From: Spyradocola sp050942925
GTDB taxonomy: Bacteria; Bacillota; Clostridia; Christensenellales; UBA1750
Direction of reading: 5' to 3'
Assembly: GCA_050942925.1 (NCBI GenBank)
Contig: JBMNOF010000004.1
Span: 7,007-71,006 of the forward strand
Length of the DNA stretch: 64,000 bases
Shown here: one piece after another, positions 57,644 through 64,000 of the stretch
Numbering within the stretch: the stretch's first letter is position 1
How the letters are laid out: every line of letters starts with the position of its first letter
Notes under the pieces: generated by a model
The model's database searches: none
Told to the model about the DNA's origin: nothing
What the model saw: only the letters and a program-made list of their open reading frames with translations
Program-made: the position numbers and the translations under genes

Positions 57644-58534
57644 TTGGATATACAGTGGTACCCCGGACACATGGCCAAGGCGCGCCGAATGCTCGCGGAA
57701 AGCGTAAAACTCGTGGATGTGGTCATCGAAATGGTCGATGCCCGCGCGCCGGCTTCCACGCGCAACCCGGACTTTGACGACCTGTTCGGAACAAAGCCGC
57801 GCGTGGTCGTGCTCAACAAGGCGGACCTGGCCGATCCCGAGAAAACCCGGGCCTGGATTCGCGCCTACCGGGAGCGCGGATGGGACGCAATTTCCTTTTC
57901 GGCCAACGCCGGAAAGGGCGTCAAGGAAGCCGTCTCCCTCGTCGAGCGTGCAGCCAGACCCGTCGTCGAGCGCATGAAGGCCAAGGGCGTCAACAAGACC
58001 GTGCGCGCCATGATCGTGGGCATCCCCAACGTGGGGAAGTCCACGTTCATCAATCGCCTGCGCGGAACCGCGGCGGCCAAGGCCGGCAACCGCCCCGGCG
58101 TCACCCGCGGCAAGCAATGGATCGTCGTGGGGCCGTACCTGGAGTTTCTCGACACCCCCGGCATGCTCTGGCCCAAGTTTGAGGACAAGGAAGCCGCTCG
58201 CCGCCTGGCGTTCCTCGGCTCCATCCGAGGAGAGATCATGGACAACGAGACGCTGAGCGCGCAGCTGCTGGAATACCTGCGCGACAACGCGCCCGATGGC
58301 GCCAAGGCGCGCCTAAAGATCGACATGGCGGCCGAAAAGAGCGGCGCGGAGCTGCTGACCGAGGCCTGCCGCGGCCGCGGATGGATTCTTCCCGGCGCGC
58401 GGCCGGACACCGAGCGCGCGGCGGGATTGATCCTGGATGAGTTCCGCAGCGGCAAGATGGGCCGGCTCACGCTGGATCTTCCGCCGGAACCTGCCCAAAA
58501 GGAGGATGCGCATGCCCAAAACCAGGGAGACTAA
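57644..58534 (+). CDS. rbgA: Ribosome biogenesis GTPase RbgA (YlqF)
   Basis: 296 residues. Circularly permuted GTPase: G4 NKAD (58-61) comes before G1 GIPNVGKS (126-133) and G3 DTPG (170-173). It acts in late 50S assembly. The TTG at 57644 is chosen because GGAGGAAAG sits right before it and the protein then starts DIQWYPGHMAKARR as in Bacillus; an in-frame ATG at 57629 contains that RBS and is the alternative. Confidence 0.94.
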   Translation: MDIQWYPGHMAKARRMLAESVKLVDVVIEMVDARAPASTRNPDFDDLFGTKPRVVVLNKADLADPEKTRAWIRAYRERGWDAISFSANAGKGVKEAVSLVERAARPVVERMKAKGVNKTVRAMIVGIPNVGKSTFINRLRGTAAAKAGNRPGVTRGKQWIVVGPYLEFLDTPGMLWPKFEDKEAARRLAFLGSIRGEIMDNETLSAQLLEYLRDNAPDGAKARLKIDMAAEKSGAELLTEACRGRGWILPGARPDTERAAGLILDEFRSGKMGRLTLDLPPEPAQKEDAHAQNQGD

Positions 58535-59144
58535 GCAGGAGCGAATCGTGCGCATGACTGAGCGCGAGCGCCCCATCTGGGAAGCGGGCGCGCTGGTGGG
58601 CGGCGTGGATGAAGCGGGGCGCGGGCCTTTGGCCGGGCCGGTCGTCGCGGCCTGCGTCGTCATGCCGCCGGAGCCCTTGCTTCTGGACGTCAACGACAGC
58701 AAAAAGGTCGCCGAGAAAAAGCGGGAAACCCTTTGCCAGGAGATTCTGCGCACGGCGGTCTCGGTGGGCGTGGGCGTCGCCTCGGTGGAGGAAATCGACC
58801 GGCTGAACATCAAACAGGCGGCGCGCCTTGCCATGAAGCGCGCCATCGAGCAGGCGAACCCTGCCCGAATCTTTGTCGACGCGGAGCAGGATCTGGATGT
58901 TTCCATGCCGCAGGAGGGCATTGTCCACGGGGACGCGGTCAGCTATTCCATTGCTGCGGCGTCCATCGTCGCCAAGGTCGTGCGAGACGGGATGATGCGG
59001 GAACTGGATGCGCAGTACCCCCAGTATGGGTTTGCACAGCACAAGGGCTATGGCACGCAGGCACACTATGAAGCCCTGCACACATTCGGCCCCTGCCCGG
59101 CGCACAGGAAACTCTTCATCCGCTCCGCCTTTTTGCCGCGATGA
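58512..59144 (+). CDS. rnhB: Ribonuclease HII
   Basis: 210 residues. Catalytic Asp33-Glu34 in GVDEAGRGPLAGPVVAA, further acids in VNDSKKV and FVDAEQDL. Removes ribonucleotides from DNA. The start ATG (58512) is separated from AAAGGAGG by six bases; overlaps rbgA by 23 bases. Confidence 0.95.
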   Translation: MPKTRETKQERIVRMTERERPIWEAGALVGGVDEAGRGPLAGPVVAACVVMPPEPLLLDVNDSKKVAEKKRETLCQEILRTAVSVGVGVASVEEIDRLNIKQAARLAMKRAIEQANPARIFVDAEQDLDVSMPQEGIVHGDAVSYSIAAASIVAKVVRDGMMRELDAQYPQYGFAQHKGYGTQAHYEALHTFGPCPAHRKLFIRSAFLPR

Positions 59145-59515
59145 GTGCGTCCAAAGACCGCGGCACAATGGGGGAGCGCGCGGCGCGCGCCTATCTGGAG
59201 GGAAAGGGTCTCTGCTTTGTCGAGGCGAACCTGCGCGTCGGCCGGGACGAGATCGACTTGCTCATGCGCGACGGCGAAACGTTGGTCTTTGTCGAGGTCA
59301 AGCTGCGGCTGGACCTGCATCAGGCGCCTTTTGCGGTGGATGTGGCAAAACAGCGGCGCATTTCGCGCGCAGCCGTCGTTTATATGGCGAAGCACGGCCT
59401 TCTTGGGCGTGCCGCGCGCTTTGACGTGGTATCGGTGGGATTCGATGGAACGCAGATGGACATCCGGCACATCGAGGACGCCTTTCCCCTGGCGCGCGGA
59501 AGATATTTTATATGA
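59141..59515 (+). CDS. UPF0102 (YraN) nuclease-fold protein
   Basis: 124 residues; GERAARAYLEGKGLCFVEANLRVGRDEIDLLMRDGETLVFVEVKLR has the restriction-endonuclease-like E-D-ExK core. Function unproven. ATGA overlap with rnhB; a conserved rnhB-yraN-comM neighbourhood, here interrupted by the glycosyltransferase and GtrA genes. Confidence 0.92.
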   Translation: MSASKDRGTMGERAARAYLEGKGLCFVEANLRVGRDEIDLLMRDGETLVFVEVKLRLDLHQAPFAVDVAKQRRISRAAVVYMAKHGLLGRAARFDVVSVGFDGTQMDIRHIEDAFPLARGRYFI

Positions 59516-59528
59516 CGAGGATGGAACC

Positions 59529-62500
59529 ATGAGAGGAAAGATCTGGATCTGCGGCCTGCTGCTCGTGCTGTTGCTCGCGCTGCCGCTGGGCGCGCAGGCG
59601 GCGCAGAACCTGGTGCAAAACGGGGACTTCTCCCAGTGGGACGAAAGCGGTCTGCCCGTGGGGTGGACCTATGCGGCCTGGACGGTGGACGAAACGGTTT
59701 CCACGTATTGGACGGAAGAAGTGGACGGAAACCGCTGCGTGCGCTTACAAAACTTTTCCGACAACGACGCGCGGTTGGAGCAGACGATCTCCGTCCGTGG
59801 AAACACGACCTACCACATCTCCGCGCGAATGAAGGCGGAGGGGTGCGATCCGGAGCGAACCGGCGGCAACCTCTCGGTTTCCGGAAGCCTGGCGGTCTCC
59901 CAAGCCTATGCGGATACGAATGGCGAATGGGTGACGGTGGATCTCTACGGGAAGACCGGACTCTTCCAGGGAGAGATCACCGTTGCCCTGCGCGTGGGCT
60001 TCTATGGCGAGGAAAACGTGGGCTCGGCCTGGTTTGACGACGTCCAAGTGGAAGCGGTGGACGAGGTCCCTGCAGGCGTGGAGGTGCAGAGCCTTCAGGA
60101 CGCACCGGTGAGCGCTTCCTCGGAGGAGAAAGAGGGCGCAGACTGGATTCCGACGCAGTCGTTTGTCGCGGCGATGTTCGTGGTGCTGCTGTGCGCCTTT
60201 GTCTACCGCCTGCGGGGCGTGGAGGTCGAGCGCATCCGCGCATCGCGCGTGTTTGGCGTCCTTCTCGTGGTCGCTGGCGTGGTCCGGCTGTTCCTCGCGG
60301 CGGTGAACCCCGGGTATGAAGTGGACATCAACTGCTTTACCAGCTGGGGACAGACCCTCGTGCAGGTGGGTCCGGCGGATTTTTACGCACAGGGTTTCTG
60401 CGACTATCCGCCCGGCTATCTCTACGTGCTGGGTCTGCAGGCGCTCCTTGCCAACGCGCTTGGCCTTGTGCCCAGCTCTGCACCCTATCTTGTGCTGCTC
60501 AAGCTGCCGGCCATTGCCTGTGATCTTGCGGCGGCATATGGGATCTACCGCATCGCCCTGCGCTACGGAAAGCCCAAGTGGGCGCTCCTCGCAGGGGCGG
60601 CCTATGCGGTCATGCCCGCCGCGATCCTGGACAGCGCCATGTGGGGGCAGATGGATGCGGTGCTGGTCGTGCTGATTTTGCTCGTGGTGGACGCATTTTT
60701 GCAGAAAAAGCCCCTGCGCGCGGCGATCCTCTATGGCGTTGCGGTGACCGTGAAGCCCCAGGCGCTGATGCTGGGCACGATCGTCCTGTTCGGCTACATT
60801 TCTGAAATCCTAGAGGACCCCAAGCGCGGCCTCAAGCGCCTGGCGGCCGGCATCGCGGTGTGCCTGGGTGTGATCGTGGCAATTTCGCTCCCCTTCCTGC
60901 TGCATGAGGGGCCGCTGTTCCTTCTGGAGAAATACTTCTCCACGCTGTCCTCGTACCCCTACGCCTCGGTGAACGGGCTGAACCTGTTCTTTGCCCTGGG
61001 GGCGAACTGGGTGAGCCAGGACGTTGCCTTCCTCGGCCTACCCTATGCGGCATGGGGAACCATCGGCATGGTGGCAAGCGTGGCGCTGGGCATTGCGTTC
61101 TACCTGAAGAGCCGTGACCGGCGCGCGATTCCCCTCTGCACGGCGCTGATGCTGGTGGGTGTGTTCTGTCTGGGCGTGCGGATGCACGAAAGGTACATGT
61201 TCCCGGCGCTGGCGCTGGTGCTGCTGTCGGCCGTGCTGTACGGGGACAGGAGGCTGTTCTGGATCTTTGGCGGGCTTTCGGCGACCAATGCCATCAACAT
61301 CTACATCGTCCTGCAGAACGAGCACGTTCTTGCGGAAAACCAGGCGTTCGGCACGGGGATTGCCCTGGTCAATCTCGCCCTATTCGCCTGCCTGATCGCT
61401 GTGGGAGTGGATCTGTGCTTCAGAGGAAAGCGTCTGGACGTGGATCAGGAGCTCCCGGCCTGCAAGCGCCAGGTGATGGGGCCGCGCCTGCCGGATAGTT
61501 CGCGCACGGGGGATCGCGCCTCGCTGCGCATGGGGCGCGTGGATTTTCTGCTGATGGGCGCACTGACGCTGGTCTACGCGTGCCTGGCCTTCTATCAGTT
61601 GGGGGACATGACGGCCCCGCAGACGCTCTGGTCCGGGGAAGCGGGAGATAGCGCCGTTGTGGACCTCGGGCAGGAGCAGCAGATTTCGGAGTTCCGCTAC
61701 TACGGGGAAATCCCCTATGGCGATTTCCGGGTGGAGTTCAGCGACGATGGTGTGAACTGGTCCGGCGCAGTGGAACAGAGCGTGGGCGTGCACGACATGT
61801 TCAAGTGGCACTCCGTCGCGCTGGAGGAGGACGCGCGCTATGTGCGCCTGACGGTGACGAAGGATTCGATCAAGCTCTTTGAGGTGGCGCTCTTTGGCCA
61901 GGACGGGGAGATTCTGCCCATCGCTTCCTGCACGGCTCCGGAGCTGACCGACGAGCAGGACATTGTGCCGGCAGAGATTTCGTACATGAACAGCATGTAC
62001 TTTGACGAAGTCTACCACGGCCGGACGGCCTACGAGCAGCTGCACAACATGGAGTGGTATGAGAACACGCATCCGCCGCTCGGCAAGGTGTTCATCTCCT
62101 GGTCCATCGCGCTCTTTGGCATGACGCCCTTTGGCTGGCGCTTTGCCGGAACGCTGGCGGGCGTGCTCATGGTGCCGGCCATGTACTTGTTGTGCAAGAC
62201 GCTGTTCCGCAGGCCCCTGTTCGCCTTCTTCGGGACGTTCCTGATGACGTTCGACTTCATGCACCTGGTGCAGACAAGGCTGGGGACCATCGACTCCTAC
62301 CCGGTGCTGTTCATCATCCTGAGCTTTGCCTTCCTGCTGCGCTATGCCTACATGAGCTTCTACCACGACAAGCTATGGAAGACGTTTGTGCCGCTAGCGC
62401 TTTCGGGATTCTTCATGGGTCTGGGCATGGCCAGCAAGTGGATCGGCATCTACGCGGCGGCAGGCCTTGCCGTGCTGTTCTTCTGGATCTTTGCGACCCG

Positions 62501-63263
62501 CGTCCGGGAGTATCTTGCGGCCAAGCGAGACCTTGCGCAGGGGAATCTTTCCGCGGAGCGCCGGGAAACGTGCGAGCACGTCGTAAAGGTGTTCCGGGGC
62601 AAGGCGGTAAAGACCCTTCTTGCCTGCGTGTTCTTCTTCGGAATCGTGCCGCTGGCCATCTACATCGGCTCCTACTACCAGTTCCTGCGCATCGACGAGC
62701 CGAATCACGGCCTGAAGGAGGTCTGGAACTACCAGCTCCACATGTTCAACTACCACAAGGGCGTGTTTGACAGCCATCCCTTCGAATCTCCGTGGTGGCA
62801 GTGGCCCTTGGACATTCGCGACATCTGGTACTACGTGTCGGACTCCATGCCTGCGGGCTGGGTTTCGTCCATCTCGGCGCTGGGGAGCCCGGCGGTTTGG
62901 TGGGTGGGCCTTGCGTGCCTGATCTGGGTGGCGGTGCGCGCGGTCAAGGGCTACGGGAAGCGCGATCCGCGCCTTTGGTGGCTGCTCATCGGGTTCTGCG
63001 CCAACTACCTGCCCTGGGTGCTCGTGCCGCGGGTGACGTTCGTCTACCACTACTTTGCGTCCGTGCCCTTCATCGTCCTTTGCACGGTGCTGTTCTTTGA
63101 AGACCTTTACGACAAAAAGCGCTGGGCAAAGCCGGCCATGTTCGCGTTCATGGGCGTGGTGCTGGCATTGTTTGCGCTGTTCTACCCGGTGCTCACGGGC
63201 GTGCCCATGACCGAGCTGCACGCGTCGCTCCTGAATTGGCTGCCCTCGTGGACGCTGTATTGA
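59529..63263 (+). CDS. Very large double GT-C glycosyltransferase (PMT family) with lectin-like and discoidin-like domains
   Basis: 1244 residues. Signal/anchor (about 1-25); carbohydrate-binding-like beta domain (about 27-185, NLVQNGDFSQWDESGLPVGW); first polytopic GT-C module (about 205-645, EVDINCFTSWGQTL, FCDYPPGYLYVLG, VTVKPQALMLG); helix pair, discoidin/F5-8-like domain (about 697-797, DLGQEQQISEFRYYG); second polytopic module (about 815-1240) with the PMT motif FDEVYHGR and THPPLGK. Family members move sugars from lipid-linked donors at the outer membrane face. Acceptor unknown. A GtrA flippase-type gene follows in 19 bases, consistent with a polyprenyl-sugar pathway. The ATG (59529) follows GAGGATGGAACC. 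Confidence 0.85.
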   Translation: MRGKIWICGLLLVLLLALPLGAQAAQNLVQNGDFSQWDESGLPVGWTYAAWTVDETVSTYWTEEVDGNRCVRLQNFSDNDARLEQTISVRGNTTYHISARMKAEGCDPERTGGNLSVSGSLAVSQAYADTNGEWVTVDLYGKTGLFQGEITVALRVGFYGEENVGSAWFDDVQVEAVDEVPAGVEVQSLQDAPVSASSEEKEGADWIPTQSFVAAMFVVLLCAFVYRLRGVEVERIRASRVFGVLLVVAGVVRLFLAAVNPGYEVDINCFTSWGQTLVQVGPADFYAQGFCDYPPGYLYVLGLQALLANALGLVPSSAPYLVLLKLPAIACDLAAAYGIYRIALRYGKPKWALLAGAAYAVMPAAILDSAMWGQMDAVLVVLILLVVDAFLQKKPLRAAILYGVAVTVKPQALMLGTIVLFGYISEILEDPKRGLKRLAAGIAVCLGVIVAISLPFLLHEGPLFLLEKYFSTLSSYPYASVNGLNLFFALGANWVSQDVAFLGLPYAAWGTIGMVASVALGIAFYLKSRDRRAIPLCTALMLVGVFCLGVRMHERYMFPALALVLLSAVLYGDRRLFWIFGGLSATNAINIYIVLQNEHVLAENQAFGTGIALVNLALFACLIAVGVDLCFRGKRLDVDQELPACKRQVMGPRLPDSSRTGDRASLRMGRVDFLLMGALTLVYACLAFYQLGDMTAPQTLWSGEAGDSAVVDLGQEQQISEFRYYGEIPYGDFRVEFSDDGVNWSGAVEQSVGVHDMFKWHSVALEEDARYVRLTVTKDSIKLFEVALFGQDGEILPIASCTAPELTDEQDIVPAEISYMNSMYFDEVYHGRTAYEQLHNMEWYENTHPPLGKVFISWSIALFGMTPFGWRFAGTLAGVLMVPAMYLLCKTLFRRPLFAFFGTFLMTFDFMHLVQTRLGTIDSYPVLFIILSFAFLLRYAYMSFYHDKLWKTFVPLALSGFFMGLGMASKWIGIYAAAGLAVLFFWIFATRVREYLAAKRDLAQGNLSAERRETCEHVVKVFRGKAVKTLLACVFFFGIVPLAIYIGSYYQFLRIDEPNHGLKEVWNYQLHMFNYHKGVFDSHPFESPWWQWPLDIRDIWYYVSDSMPAGWVSSISALGSPAVWWVGLACLIWVAVRAVKGYGKRDPRLWWLLIGFCANYLPWVLVPRVTFVYHYFASVPFIVLCTVLFFEDLYDKKRWAKPAMFAFMGVVLALFALFYPVLTGVPMTELHASLLNWLPSWTLY

Positions 63264-63282
63264 GTGGGAGGAAACCTGGGAA

Positions 63283-63696
63283 ATGGAGAAACTCAAGGCG
63301 CTAATTGTGCAAGCCGTGAAGTTTGGCTTGGTGGGCGTGCTCAACACGCTCGTGGATTACCTTTCCTACACGGTCTTGCTCTTCATTCCGTTCTTCGAAG
63401 AGAACTACGTTTTGGCGCAGATCATCGGCTATGGCTTGGGTTTGTGCAACAGCCTGGTCCTGAACAAGCGGTGGACCTTTGCCCAGAGGGAACCGATGAC
63501 GCACAGGCAGCTCGCGTGCTTCCTGCTGGTGAATCTGCTCGCCCTGGCGGTTTCGACGGGAATTCTGGTCCTTACGCAGGAGCGGCTGCAGTGGAACCGC
63601 TACATCGGAAAGGCCGTTTCGGTCGTGGGGTCCATGGCAGTCAACTTCGTGGGCAACAAGCTTCTGGTCTTTCGGGGAGCGGCGGCACAGAGATAA
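63283..63696 (+). CDS. GtrA family membrane protein
   Basis: 137 residues with four helices (about 10-30, 40-58, 75-97, 105-130): FGLVGVLNTLVDYLSYTVLLF...NSLVLNKRWTFAQ is the GtrA signature. Family members help move or present undecaprenyl-linked sugars, which suits the adjacent GT-C protein. RBS GGGAGG. Confidence 0.9.
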   Translation: MEKLKALIVQAVKFGLVGVLNTLVDYLSYTVLLFIPFFEENYVLAQIIGYGLGLCNSLVLNKRWTFAQREPMTHRQLACFLLVNLLALAVSTGILVLTQERLQWNRYIGKAVSVVGSMAVNFVGNKLLVFRGAAAQR

Positions 63697-63726
63697 GCGC
63701 CGGCTGAAAGGAGAGGGGGAAGGAAC

Positions 63727-64000
63727 GTGCTATCGACGGTCACGAGCTGCGGACGGCAGGGGATCGACGGCTATCCCATGCGCGTGGAGGTAGATGTGCG
63801 CGACGGGCTGCCCATGGTGGACGTCGTGGGCCTGCCGGACGCCGCCGTGCGCGAGTCGCGGGAACGCGTGCGCACGGCTATGCGCAACAGCGGCTTTTCC
63901 TTCCCCGTGGCGCAGATCACGATCAACCTGGCGCCGGCGGACATCAAGAAGGAGGGGCCGTGGTATGACCTCCCGATTGCGCTGGGGATTCTGGCGGCCT
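63727..64000 (+). CDS. comM: Mg-chelatase-like ComM/YifB AAA protein (N-terminal part)
   Basis: From a GTG after GGGGGAAGGAAC; 91 codons run off the window edge. The start LSTVTSCGRQGIDGYPMRVEVDVRDG...VVGLPDAAVRESRERVRTAMRNSGFSFP...INLAPADIKKEG is diagnostic of the N-terminal ChlI/Lon-like domain. ComM is a helicase for branch migration in natural transformation; in Firmicutes YifB is widespread even without competence. Confidence 0.93.
   Translation, partial: MLSTVTSCGRQGIDGYPMRVEVDVRDGLPMVDVVGLPDAAVRESRERVRTAMRNSGFSFPVAQITINLAPADIKKEGPWYDLPIALGILAA

Noticed and set aside
1..64000. CRISPR arrays, insertion sequences, prophage, tRNA or rRNA genes
   Set aside because: No spaced direct repeats, transposase or integrase motifs, cloverleaf-like sequences or rRNA segments were seen on either strand.

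Overview
The window is a contiguous, gene-dense piece of chromosome from a GC-rich, endospore-forming member of the Clostridia. The evidence for this is Spo0A, SipL, SpoIIR, YlbJ, SleB and YpeB, Firmicutes-type operon orders (rng-rplU-prp-rpmA; smc-ftsY-ylxM-ffh-rpsP-khpA-rimM-trmD-rplS-rbgA-rnhB-yraN), sigma-A promoters with 17-base spacers, and strong AGGAGG ribosome binding sites. The high GC content and the gene set would fit a Christensenellales- or Oscillospirales-like lineage, but that placement is inference. I see no rRNA, tRNA, CRISPR array, insertion sequence, phage gene or recombination site; the window reads as core genome.

Layout. 1-3.1 kb: RNase G and the L21/Prp/L27 cluster. 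3.2-8.1 kb: 8-oxoguanine glycosylase, an L,D-transpeptidase lipoprotein, a LacI regulator with an EamA exporter, and an unknown protein. 8.1-13.1 kb: a four-gene ABC/Gld-like export system with its own promoter and terminator. 13.1-15 kb: a small reverse-strand gene and glycerol kinase. 15-23 kb: spo0A, sipL, ispE, spoIIR, sleB, ypeB and three small genes. 23.1-26.2 kb: a three-gene glycerol-3-phosphate-dehydrogenase-like flavoprotein operon. 26.2-26.9 kb: bioY with a textbook BirA operator. 27-33.4 kb: the F1Fo ATP synthase operon, in which no separate delta gene exists and the delta C-terminal domain is fused to the front of alpha. 33.5-42.4 kb: carboxylesterase, alanine racemase, folate and membrane genes, rsmD-coaD, ylbJ, a patatin-like lipase and tmcAL. 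42.5-48 kb: pta-ackA, DUF177-rpmF, a HAD phosphatase, plsX-acpP. 48-59.5 kb: rnc-smc-ftsY, the SRP operon and the ribosome/tRNA maturation genes. 59.5-64 kb: a 1244-residue double GT-C glycosyltransferase, a GtrA protein and the start of comM.

How it fits together: the window joins energy metabolism (ATP synthase, Pta-AckA acetate production, glycerol uptake into glycolysis), translation and protein targeting (ribosomal proteins, SRP, FtsY, RNA modification) and the sporulation/germination programme. The most unusual items are the delta-alpha ATP synthase fusion (with an ambiguous c-subunit ion site), the double GT-C protein, a 113-base overlap of spoIIR with sleB, paired hairpins in the rnc leader, and several regulatory sites readable directly in the sequence (BirA operator, 0A boxes, ribosomal protein leaders).
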